A stretch of DNA of 6,781 bases from Pediococcus sp. (GTDB taxonomy: Bacteria > Bacillota > Bacilli > Lactobacillales > Lactobacillaceae): positions 1-6,781 of the forward strand of contig JALAGR010000017.1 in NCBI GenBank assembly GCA_022712335.1, read 5' to 3'. Below, piece by piece: positions 1 through 6,781 of this stretch. The notes beneath the pieces are model-generated. The model was not told the origin of the DNA and did not search any database. It worked only from the letters and a program-made list of their open reading frames with translations. The stretch's first letter is position 1. Each line of letters starts with the position of its first letter. Made by a program: the position numbers and the translations under genes.

Positions 1-1124
1 GAGCACAGTGGGGTTATACGATGATTCTTCCCCAAATTTTATTAATTCCAATTCTTTATTTTGCACAAGAAATGACGGTGCGTCTAGGAATTGTGACTAA
101 AAAAGGTCACGGGGAATTGATTCGAGAATATTTTGGCAAAAAGTGGGCGTGGATTTCAGCTGGTACTTTGGCAATTTCGGCAATTGGCGCTTTGTTGACC
201 GAATTCGTGGGGATTGCGGGTGTGGGTGAGATGTTTGGAATTTCGAAATGGATCACCATCCCCATTGCGACGATGTTACTAATTGCAATTGCATTTAGTG
301 GAAGTTATCGGCGGGTTGAAAAAGTTGGAGTCATGATTGGTTTGGCTGAATTAGCATTTTTAGTGGTAGTAGTCATGGTAAGACCGCAATTTAATGATGT
401 TCTGCAGGGGCTCGGAACGATTCCTTGGCGACACTCCTCATACGTGTATCTAGTAGCAGCGAACGTCGGAGCAGTCATCATGCCTTGGATGATTTTTTAT
501 CAGCAGGGAGCAGTGATCGATAAAAAATTAGGAGTAGAAAGTATTGTCAAAGAAAAGCATGACACTTTCGTTGGAACGATGATTACGCAAGGAATCATGT
601 TGACGTTCGTACTTGCCTTTGCGGCTACAATGGGTGTTGCTCATCATCAAGTTGCACTAAATACGGTCAGTGATTTAGCCAATGGTTTGAGCGCATTCAT
701 TGGCAGTTATCCGGCAAAAATTTTCACAGGTTTAAGTTTGCTAGGTGGTTCGCTAGTAGCAGCTTTAGTCGTAGCCCTAGCTGGAACGTGGGGCGTCACC
801 GAAGTTTTAAATTGGAAACATAGTTTAAATGAACCACTAAAAAAGGGAAACATTGGATTTTACATAATTTACTGCTTGGCACATGTTATCGGCGCAATAC
901 TAGTTTTAGCAAATATTGATTTGGTGGACTTAGCGGTCTCAGTGGAAGTAATGAACGCGTTACTATTACCAATCGTATTAGGATTTTTGTTGATACTAGA
1001 AGTTAAAGCGCTACCAGAAAAATATCGAATGCACGGAATGTATCGACTCACGGTTACGATATTGTGCTTAGTAGTAATGGGATTTGGGTTATATATGATA
1101 GGACCGATCACAGGGATTTGGTAG
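1..1124 (+). CDS. NRAMP-family divalent metal transporter, 5' end outside the window
   Basis: Membrane transporter of the SLC11/NRAMP family, expected to import a divalent metal (Mn, Fe or possibly Mg) across the cell membrane. The frame is open to the left edge: the codons before the ATG at 21 read AQWGYT and fit the family just after TM1, so that ATG is internal and TM1 with its metal-binding Asp/Asn motif is missing. About ten hydrophobic segments remain. Numbering from the ATG at 21, they lie near residues 2-26 (TM2), 43-72, 75-93, 101-118, 140-165 (TM6), 186-207, 233-260, 280-300, 310-330 and 345-363. TM6 carries the family A-x-x-M-P core (A151, M154, P155), but the next residue is Trp156 where most family members have His. 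In TM3, Glu61 is kept while the Asp usually three residues earlier is Leu58. These changes make it a divergent NRAMP, so I give no mntH symbol. Family membership is firm; the transported metal is unknown. Confidence 0.9.
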   Translation, partial: AQWGYTMILPQILLIPILYFAQEMTVRLGIVTKKGHGELIREYFGKKWAWISAGTLAISAIGALLTEFVGIAGVGEMFGISKWITIPIATMLLIAIAFSGSYRRVEKVGVMIGLAELAFLVVVVMVRPQFNDVLQGLGTIPWRHSSYVYLVAANVGAVIMPWMIFYQQGAVIDKKLGVESIVKEKHDTFVGTMITQGIMLTFVLAFAATMGVAHHQVALNTVSDLANGLSAFIGSYPAKIFTGLSLLGGSLVAALVVALAGTWGVTEVLNWKHSLNEPLKKGNIGFYIIYCLAHVIGAILVLANIDLVDLAVSVEVMNALLLPIVLGFLLILEVKALPEKYRMHGMYRLTVTILCLVVMGFGLYMIGPITGIW

Positions 1125-1131
1125 AAAGGGG
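1125..1131 (+). promoter_or_regulatory. Ribosome binding site of nrdD
   Basis: The purine run AAAGGGG follows directly on the TAG stop of the transporter gene. It ends 3 nt before the ATG at 1135 and 12 nt before a second in-frame ATG at 1144 (Met4). The first spacing is shorter and the second longer than usual, so the exact nrdD start is uncertain by three residues. Confidence 0.55.
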
Positions 1132-1134
1132 TTT

Positions 1135-3312
1135 ATGAGCAAAATGGATAGTGTTGAAACAACGGTAATTAATAAATTAGGTGATTTGAAAAAAATGAAG
1201 GTAACGAAAGTTGATGGTGAACATGTCAATTTTTATCCTTATAAAATTAGTTTGGTTGTAGAGGCTTTGACTGATGATTCAACGTTGCAAGCTCACTTGA
1301 AAGAACAAATTTTTAGTCGAATTAGCGAATGGAATAATGTAATTTCTACCATCGATATTCGAAAAGTATTTAGAGAGATTTTATTGTTAAATGACCAAGT
1401 AGACCTATTAGATCGCTATGAACATTATCGTAAAGAAGATGTTAAAAAGTGGGAAACAGCGATTGACCCACAATACAAACTCAACCAACTTTTTGATGGA
1501 AATGATACTGTGGTTCACGAAAATGCGAATAAGGATAGTAATGTTTTTAGTACACGCCGCGATTTGACAGCTGGCATGGTGGGAAAATCGGTTGGGTTGA
1601 CCATGATGCCTGAAATCGTTGCAAAAGCGCATTTGAGAGGTGATATCCATTTCCATGATTTGGATTATTCGCCCCTAACATCAATGACTAATTGTTGTTT
1701 GATTGATTTCAAAGGGATGTTAGAAAAGGGCTTCAAGATTGGAAATGCTGATGTTGAACCACCGAAATCAATTCAAACAGCTACAGCGCAAATGTCACAA
1801 ATTATTGCCAACGTGGCTTCTAGTCAGTATGGAGGCTGTTCCGCTGATCGAGCAGACGAACTATTAGCACCGTATGCCAAACTAAATTACGAAAAACATT
1901 TAAAAGAAGCTGAAGAATGGGTTGATGAAGATCGACGCGAGGAATTTGCTAAAGCTAAAACGGTCAAAGACATCTATGATGCCATGCAGGCTTTGGAATA
2001 TGAAGTTAATACGTTGTTCTCCTCTAATGGCCAGACTCCATTCACGACTGTAGGTTTTGGTTTAGGAACGTCATGGTTTGAACGTGAAATTCAAAAGGCA
2101 ATTTTAAAAGTGCGGATTAAAGGTTTAGGTAAACAACATCGGACCGCAATTTTCCCTAAGTTGGTTTTTTCAATCAAACGAGGATTGAACTTAAATGTAG
2201 GTGATCCAAACTATGATATCAAACAGTTGGCAGTTGAATGTGCTACGAAGCGAATGTATCCCGATGTTTTAATGTACGACAAAATTGTTGAATTAACGGG
2301 AAATTTCAAAGCACCGATGGGATGTCGAAGTTTCTTGCAGGCGTGGAAAGATGCTAATGGTAATGAAGTTAATAATGGTCGCATGAATTTAGGGGTGGTG
2401 ACCATTAATCTACCACGCGTGGCGTTAGAAGCTAGGGGGAACCGCGAAGTCTTTTGGGAAATTATGGAAGACCGCATTGAAACAGCACGGCGAGCATTGT
2501 TATTCCGAATTAAGCGTTGCCGCCAAGCGCAGCCCCAAAATGCACCGATTCTCTATAAAAACGGAGCGTTTGGGAAACGACTTAGCGATGATGACGACGT
2601 GGATGAATTATTCAACAAACGGCGTTCAACCATTTCACTAGGATACATTGGGCTATATGAAGTAGGAACAGCATTCTTTGGTTCAAACTGGGAAAGTAAT
2701 CCAGAAGCGCATGACTTTACTGTTGAGATCGTTAAGTACTTGCATGATCATTGCTTGGCTTGGGAAGAAAAGTATGGCTACCATTTCAGCGTTTATTCAA
2801 CTCCGGCAGAATCACTGACAGATCGCTTTTGTGAAGATGATTTAGAGAAATTTGGTGAAGTGAAAGATATTACGGATAAGGAATACTACACGAATAGTTT
2901 CCACTATGATGTTCGTAAAAATCCTACGCCATTTGAAAAGTTACTTTTCGAAGAAGAATATCCTAAATATGCTTCAGGAGGATTCATCCATTATTGTGAG
3001 TACCCTAATTTAAAACAAAATCCAGCGGCCCTCGAAGCGGTGTGGACATGGGCATATGACCATGTAGGATATTTGGGAACCAATGCGTCAATCGATCACT
3101 GTTACAAGTGTGGCTTTGACGGCGATTTCAAACCAACGTTCCGCGGATTTGAATGTGCGCAATGTGGGAATCGCGACCCTAAAACTTGTGACGTGGTTAA
3201 AAGAACGTGTGGATATCTTGGAAATCCGATGATTCGTCCAATGGTCCATGGACGTCACAAGGAAATCTCATCACGAGTTAAACATATGGGACAAGGTGAA
3301 GATAATGAATAA
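1135..3312 (+). CDS. nrdD: Anaerobic (class III) ribonucleoside-triphosphate reductase
   Basis: Glycyl-radical enzyme that reduces ribonucleoside triphosphates to deoxyribonucleoside triphosphates under anaerobic conditions in the cytoplasm. At 725 aa it is close to the usual 700-750. Residues about 20-110 are an N-terminal ATP-cone-like domain, rather divergent: KVDG stands where family members usually have KRDG. The catalytic barrel follows, with the active-site cysteines C187 (in TNCCLIDFKGML) and C397 (in MGCRSFLQAW). Near the C-terminus is a four-cysteine zinc site, C656/C659 and C674/C677, then the glycyl-radical loop RTCGYLGNP with the radical glycine at G693. All key residues are present, so it should be active. 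The ATG at 1135 is chosen as the first start after the purine-rich RBS; Met4 at 1144 is possible. The gene begins 10 nt after the transporter and overlaps nrdG by 8 nt, so both are probably translated from one mRNA. Confidence 0.97.
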   Translation: MSKMDSVETTVINKLGDLKKMKVTKVDGEHVNFYPYKISLVVEALTDDSTLQAHLKEQIFSRISEWNNVISTIDIRKVFREILLLNDQVDLLDRYEHYRKEDVKKWETAIDPQYKLNQLFDGNDTVVHENANKDSNVFSTRRDLTAGMVGKSVGLTMMPEIVAKAHLRGDIHFHDLDYSPLTSMTNCCLIDFKGMLEKGFKIGNADVEPPKSIQTATAQMSQIIANVASSQYGGCSADRADELLAPYAKLNYEKHLKEAEEWVDEDRREEFAKAKTVKDIYDAMQALEYEVNTLFSSNGQTPFTTVGFGLGTSWFEREIQKAILKVRIKGLGKQHRTAIFPKLVFSIKRGLNLNVGDPNYDIKQLAVECATKRMYPDVLMYDKIVELTGNFKAPMGCRSFLQAWKDANGNEVNNGRMNLGVVTINLPRVALEARGNREVFWEIMEDRIETARRALLFRIKRCRQAQPQNAPILYKNGAFGKRLSDDDDVDELFNKRRSTISLGYIGLYEVGTAFFGSNWESNPEAHDFTVEIVKYLHDHCLAWEEKYGYHFSVYSTPAESLTDRFCEDDLEKFGEVKDITDKEYYTNSFHYDVRKNPTPFEKLLFEEEYPKYASGGFIHYCEYPNLKQNPAALEAVWTWAYDHVGYLGTNASIDHCYKCGFDGDFKPTFRGFECAQCGNRDPKTCDVVKRTCGYLGNPMIRPMVHGRHKEISSRVKHMGQGEDNE
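3293..3299 (+). promoter_or_regulatory. Ribosome binding site deciding the nrdG start
   Basis: AAGGTGA lies inside the last codons of nrdD, 5 nt before the ATG at 3305. This supports 3305 over the more upstream in-frame ATG at 3248, which would add 19 residues encoded entirely within nrdD. Confidence 0.6.
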
Positions 3313-3892
3313 AGCACGTCCAGTTCGATTACCACGTAATCCACAACCCCAAGAATGGTTGGCAGAGGATCGTAGTTTGCAATATATTGCAGATTACAAA
3401 GCTTTTAACATGGTGGATGGTGAGGGGATTCGCTGTAGCTTGTACGTTTCAGGATGCTTGTTTAATTGTCCAGGATGCTACAACAAAGTGGCACAAAACT
3501 TTCACTATGGAACACCGTATTCTCAAGAATTAGAAGATCAAATCATGGAAGATCTTTCGCAAAGTTATGTGCAAGGATTGACGTTACTAGGTGGTGAACC
3601 GTTTCTAAATACACAAGTTTGCTTACGATTAGTCCGCCGAATTCGCGCTGAATTTGGTAATCAAAAAGATATTTGGTCGTGGACTGGCTATACCTGGGAC
3701 GAATTAATGCAGGAATCATATGACAAACTTCAATTATTAAGCTATTTAGACATTTTGGTGGATGGTCGTTTTTTAGAAGCAGAAAAAGATTTGACGCTAC
3801 AATTTCGAGGAAGCGCCAATCAACGCATTATTGATGTCCCTAAATCATTAAAAGAGAATCGTGTAATTATTTGGGATAAATTAATCCGATGA
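3305..3892 (+). CDS. nrdG: Anaerobic ribonucleotide reductase activating protein (radical SAM)
   Basis: Activase that uses a [4Fe-4S] cluster and S-adenosylmethionine to generate the glycyl radical on NrdD. From the ATG at 3305 it is 195 aa, about the size of Lactobacillales NrdG and longer than the roughly 154 aa E. coli protein. The radical-SAM motif CxxxCxxC is C51, C55 and C58, in SGCLFNCPGC, preceded by the typical NMVDGEGIRC segment. The SAM-binding glycine motif LLGGEPF follows, and the C-terminus has the usual VDGRF and FRGSANQR segments. The start overlaps the nrdD stop by 8 nt (ATGAATAA), a sign of coupled translation. A longer frame from 3248 exists, but its extra residues are nrdD sequence in another frame and do not look like NrdG. 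Function is well supported by motifs and by the partner gene next door. Confidence 0.96.
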   Translation: MNKARPVRLPRNPQPQEWLAEDRSLQYIADYKAFNMVDGEGIRCSLYVSGCLFNCPGCYNKVAQNFHYGTPYSQELEDQIMEDLSQSYVQGLTLLGGEPFLNTQVCLRLVRRIRAEFGNQKDIWSWTGYTWDELMQESYDKLQLLSYLDILVDGRFLEAEKDLTLQFRGSANQRIIDVPKSLKENRVIIWDKLIR

Positions 3893-3907
3893 AATGGGGA
3901 TGATAGG

Positions 3908-4669
3908 ATGAGCACACTATTAATTAAAAATTTAAAAGTGGTTGCTGGTGAAGAAAAGATTCTCAACGGAGTCAATCTGGAAATCAAAGATGGTGAAATT
4001 CATGCTTTAATGGGGCCCAATGGTACTGGAAAATCAACGCTATCTGAAACACTGATGGGCAATCCGCTTTATCAAGTTGTGGAAGGCCAGATTCTTTTGG
4101 ATGGTCAGGATATTACCACGATGAGTGTAGATGAACGCGCTCGGGCGGGGATGTTTTTAGCCATGCAGTATCCAACTGAAGTTGCTGGAATTTCCAATGC
4201 TGATTTTATCCATGCTGCCCTTAATGCACGGAATGATAATCAAGCAGTAGCAGTTTTACCGTTTTTAAACGAGTTGAAAAAACAAATGGAATTTTTAGAA
4301 ATCGATGAAGATTATGCTGATCGCGGATTGAATGCGGACTTTTCTGGTGGTGAAAAAAAGCGTAATGAAATTTTACAAATGATGATGTTGAAACCGAAGC
4401 TGGCGATTTTAGATGAAATTGATTCTGGACTGGACATTGATGCATTACAAATTGTGGCAAAAGGAATTAACGCTATGCGCAGCAAGCATTTTAGCTGTTT
4501 GATGGTGACGCATTACCAGCGTTTACTGCGGTATGTGGTGCCTGATGTGGTTCATATCATGATGGATGGAAAAATTGTGAAAACCGGTGGACCCGAACTA
4601 GCTGAAGAATTGGAAAAAACTGGTTATACCGACTTGGATAATGCAGTGAAAGGGAGCGATGACAATTGA
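3908..4669 (+). CDS. sufC: Fe-S cluster assembly ATPase SufC
   Basis: Cytoplasmic ABC-type ATPase of the SufBCD scaffold; its ATP hydrolysis drives rearrangement of the scaffold during Fe-S cluster assembly. It is 253 aa, normal for the family. Visible motifs are Walker A GPNGTGKST (residues 36-44), the ABC signature FSGGEKKRNE (145-154), Walker B LAILDEIDSGLD (165-176, with D169 and E170), and the H-loop in VTHYQRLL (H202). The EKKR and THYxRLL forms are characteristic of SufC rather than of import or export ABC proteins. There are no membrane segments. A GGGG stretch at 3896-3899, 8 nt before the ATG, serves as RBS. The gene starts 15 nt after nrdG with no visible terminator between, and its end overlaps the sufD start by 11 nt. 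The adjacent sufD and sufS confirm the assignment. Confidence 0.97.
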   Translation: MSTLLIKNLKVVAGEEKILNGVNLEIKDGEIHALMGPNGTGKSTLSETLMGNPLYQVVEGQILLDGQDITTMSVDERARAGMFLAMQYPTEVAGISNADFIHAALNARNDNQAVAVLPFLNELKKQMEFLEIDEDYADRGLNADFSGGEKKRNEILQMMMLKPKLAILDEIDSGLDIDALQIVAKGINAMRSKHFSCLMVTHYQRLLRYVVPDVVHIMMDGKIVKTGGPELAEELEKTGYTDLDNAVKGSDDN

Positions 4670-5729
4670 AATAGAATTAAAATCGTTAGCCCAATATCCT
4701 GAAATTTTGGGAATCAAATATAATTCGCAAGATTTTAGCTGGAAGCAGGGGCGTACTACCAAATGGTCATGGATGGTTAATTCAGCAGCACTACAAGAAT
4801 TGCAAACTGTAGGTGGTACTATTCAAAGATTTGATGCCCAAAACATTAGTTCAGCTAGTCGAGAATTATTAACGAAAGAATTTCAAGCTGGGTCAGATGA
4901 TCAATTTATGGTCGATTATGCTAGTAAGGCTTGGCAGGGTTTGGAAATTAATATTCAGACACAAATCTAGATCCAAAATGAATTACAGCTAACAATCACC
5001 GTTGAGGAAGGACTACCAACAAGTTTAATCGTGGTTCTTAATGTGGGAGCGGATAGTCGTGTACGACTTCGACGACAAGTTAGTTACCCCCAGATCAGCT
5101 CGCAACTTAATTTATTAACTTGTGGAAAAGTAGACAATGGGAGCCGATTAGTGCTCGTGGATGAGTTGAAAAGTAGTATACCAACGTCGAGCCTGTGGAC
5201 GGGAACCATTCGCTGCCAAAGGGATGCACAACTGGAGTGGTCACTTTATCCTGATGTGAAAGGAAAGTTTTTAGGAAGGTGTACAACGTTTCTTGAAGGA
5301 CAAGGTGGTTCAGCACATTTTAATGTCGGGCAATATGGACGACAAGACGATTGGATTGGAATTCAAGGATTGGTCGATCATCGTGCTCCAGATACATTTA
5401 GTCGGATTAAAATGCGGGGCGTGCTCTACGAAAATGCACAAGTGTATTTTACGAGTACGGGAAAGATTAACAGTGGAGCTCACGGCGCAAATGCTGCACA
5501 AGAAAGTCGCCTAATGACGGTTGAACCGCATGCTAAAGGAAGTGTCAATCCACTTTTGATTATTGATGAAAATGATGTGCGCGCAGGTCATGCTGCCAGT
5601 GTTGGGCAATATGATGAAGAGGCATTGTACTACCTTTTGAGTCGGGGATTAACGAATGTAGTTGCGAAACAAATTTTAATTGATAACTTTATGGAACCAG
5701 TTTTAGGAAAGCATTCTGTGGAAAAGTAG
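4659..5729 (+). pseudogene. sufD: Fe-S cluster assembly protein SufD, interrupted by one in-frame TAG
   Basis: SufD is a scaffold subunit that pairs with SufB and SufC to assemble Fe-S clusters. The reading frame from the ATG at 4659 to the TAG at 5727 would give 356 residues, but codon 104 (4968-4970) is TAG. No frame shift is involved: the 252 codons after it are open in the same frame. The downstream part holds the SufB/SufD core (PF01458-like beta-helix), including QESRLMTVEPHAKGSVNP, DENDVRAGHAASVGQ (conserved His at codon 311) and DEEALYYLLSRGL near the C-terminus. The upstream 103 residues are only weakly SufD-like, and the whole is shorter than the usual 420-440, mostly at the N-terminus. 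A GGGAG stretch 2 nt before the ATG, inside sufC, may be its RBS. I call it a pseudogene on sequence grounds; sequencing error, suppression or readthrough could leave it functional. A separate gene beginning at GTG 5031 is unlikely. Confidence 0.82.
4968..4970 (+). other. Premature amber codon within sufD
   Basis: TAG in the sufD frame, between codons reading INIQTQI and IQNELQLTITV. A single C-to-T transition from CAG (Gln) would explain it and restores an alternating polar/nonpolar strand typical of this beta-helix. The downstream GAGGAAGGA at 5004-5012 looks like a ribosome binding site, but the nearest in-frame start, GTG at 5031, is 18 nt away, so restart there would be poor. Confidence 0.85.
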
Positions 5730-5742
5730 AGGCGGTGAGAAA

Positions 5743-6781
5743 ATGACTGACTACGGCGAAGTAGCATATTTGGATAATGCGGCGACGATGCCAACGCCAG
5801 ATGAAGTACTGGATGTGATTAACAAGTATTATCAACGGCAAAAGGTCAACGTCCATCGGGGGATGTATGGGTTAGCCCATCAGGTGACAAGTGAATATGA
5901 AGCAGTGCGGGTTCAAACGGCGCAATTCATAAATGCAGCAAACAGTTCCGAAGTCATTTTTACTAGTGGAACGACGGATGCTTTAAATATGGTTGCGTTT
6001 GGTTATACTGCCAACCACCTTCAGCCAGGCGATGAAATCATCATTAGTATTTTAGAGCACCATTCTAACTTAGTTCCATGGCAACGAGTTGCGCATCAAA
6101 CGGGTGCCAAATTGAAAATCGTTGGTTTAGATCATCAACAGCGATTGGATATGAAACAACTTCAACAGCTAGTAACAGATAAAACTAAAATTGTGGCGAT
6201 CGCACTAGTTTCTAACGTTTTAGGCAACGTTGTCGATGTGGGTAAAATTGCTGAAATGATCCATCAAGTTGGAGGTATTGTGGTCGTGGATGCCGCTCAA
6301 GCAGTGGGGCATTATCCTATCGATGTCCAGCAACTAGATGCTGACTTTTTAGCATTTTCAGGACATAAGATGTTTGGACCAACGGGAGTCGGTGTACTTT
6401 ATGGTAAAAAGGCCTTGTTGGAACAAGTAGAACCCGTCCGATTTGGTGGAGAAATGGCAGATGAAGTTACTGGTCAAAGTACAACTTTTCAACCATTACC
6501 TCTTAGATTAGAAGCTGGAACGCCGAATGTTGCGGGAGTTTTAGGGTTAGGTGCAGCAGTTCAATATCTCCAAAAAATCGGGTTCGAAACGATCCAACAC
6601 CACGAACAACAACTATTAAAACAATTATTAGAAGGTTTAAAGCAAATTCCTGAAATTCAGATATATGGACCTCAAGCTGACAACGCCCGACAAGGCGTGG
6701 TAAGTTTCAATATTGGTTCAATTCACGCCCACGATGTAGCGACGATTATCGATGCCGAAAATGTGGCGGTAAGAGCGGGAC
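5743..6781 (+). CDS. sufS: Cysteine desulfurase SufS, 3' end outside the window
   Basis: PLP-dependent group II cysteine desulfurase that removes sulfur from cysteine and supplies it as persulfide to the Suf scaffold. The window shows 346 codons; the family is usually about 405-410 aa. Visible landmarks are YLDNAAT near the N-terminus (residues 9-15), NVHRG (36-40), the cofactor-stacking histidine H106 in EHHSNLVPWQ, D183 in VVDAAQAVGH, and the Schiff-base lysine K209 in SGHKMFGPTG. The sequence ends at AVRAG, just short of the expected HHCAQ-type segment with the catalytic cysteine, so that residue cannot be checked. The ATG at 5743 follows a GAGGCGG purine stretch and lies 13 nt after the sufD frame. 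An in-frame TAG at 5704 with no ATG, GTG or TTG between rules out a longer N-terminus, yet the protein lacks about 17 residues seen before YLD in E. coli and Bacillus SufS. The neighbours sufC and sufD support SufS over other aminotransferase-fold desulfurases. Confidence 0.95.
   Translation, partial: MTDYGEVAYLDNAATMPTPDEVLDVINKYYQRQKVNVHRGMYGLAHQVTSEYEAVRVQTAQFINAANSSEVIFTSGTTDALNMVAFGYTANHLQPGDEIIISILEHHSNLVPWQRVAHQTGAKLKIVGLDHQQRLDMKQLQQLVTDKTKIVAIALVSNVLGNVVDVGKIAEMIHQVGGIVVVDAAQAVGHYPIDVQQLDADFLAFSGHKMFGPTGVGVLYGKKALLEQVEPVRFGGEMADEVTGQSTTFQPLPLRLEAGTPNVAGVLGLGAAVQYLQKIGFETIQHHEQQLLKQLLEGLKQIPEIQIYGPQADNARQGVVSFNIGSIHAHDVATIIDAENVAVRAG

Noticed and set aside
21..23. ATG at 21 as the true start of the transporter
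   Set aside because: The frame is open to the window edge and the preceding codons (AQWGYT) fit the NRAMP family; starting here would lose the essential TM1.
1084..1100. AT-rich stretch resembling an NrdR box or -10 element before nrdD
   Set aside because: It matches only the ATATAT core of an NrdR box and lacks the flanking C and G positions; the TATGAT at 1094 has no -35 at suitable spacing.
869..1111. Antisense ORFs, for example within the transporter, nrdD, sufC and sufD
   Set aside because: All lie opposite well-supported genes, have composition expected of reverse-complement shadows, and show no motifs.
3248..3304. Longer N-terminus for nrdG from the ATG at 3248
   Set aside because: The extra 19 residues lie wholly inside nrdD in another frame and do not resemble NrdG, while the ATG at 3305 has a well-spaced ribosome binding site.
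4968..4976. Programmed stop readthrough signal after the sufD TAG
   Set aside because: The codon after TAG is ATC, not the CAR-type context known to favour readthrough, and I saw no obvious stem-loop just downstream.
5293..5514. Small + strand ORF inside sufD
   Set aside because: It lies in another frame within the conserved SufD core, and its product resembles no protein I recognise; treated as a shadow.
5031..5729. A separate gene starting at GTG 5031
   Set aside because: It is in the same frame as the 4659 reading frame, separated only by one TAG, and carries the C-terminal core of SufD; it is the second part of sufD, not an independent gene.

Overview
The window reads as a piece of a low-to-moderate GC Firmicute chromosome, most likely of the order Lactobacillales. 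This rests on the gene types (class III anaerobic ribonucleotide reductase NrdD/NrdG, and a Suf iron-sulfur operon in the Firmicute order sufC-sufD-sufS), on the purine-rich ribosome binding sites, and on the general look of the proteins. It is an inference; I cannot name a genus.

Everything runs on the + strand with almost no intergenic DNA. From left to right: (1) the 3' part of an NRAMP-family divalent metal transporter, cut by the left window edge; (2) nrdD, the oxygen-sensitive glycyl-radical ribonucleoside-triphosphate reductase, 10 nt downstream; (3) nrdG, its radical-SAM activase, overlapping nrdD by 8 nt; (4) sufC, the Suf ATPase, 15 nt downstream; (5) sufD, overlapping sufC by 11 nt and interrupted by one in-frame TAG at codon 104; (6) sufS, the cysteine desulfurase, 13 nt downstream and cut by the right edge just before its catalytic cysteine. 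No gap exceeds 15 nt, and I saw no terminator, RNA gene, repeat, mobile element or CRISPR array.

The genes make a sensible set. The transporter moves a divalent metal, NrdD/NrdG make deoxynucleotides without oxygen using a [4Fe-4S] radical-SAM activase, and the Suf proteins build Fe-S clusters. Co-transcription is possible from the spacing but not shown.

I found no novel multi-gene system. The observation most worth checking is the lone amber codon in sufD: the frame is open and family-like on both sides, which points to a recent CAG-to-TAG change, a sequencing error, or suppression/readthrough. Lesser points are an NRAMP lacking a usual TM6 histidine and a TM3 aspartate, a divergent ATP-cone in NrdD, and short N-termini in SufD and SufS.
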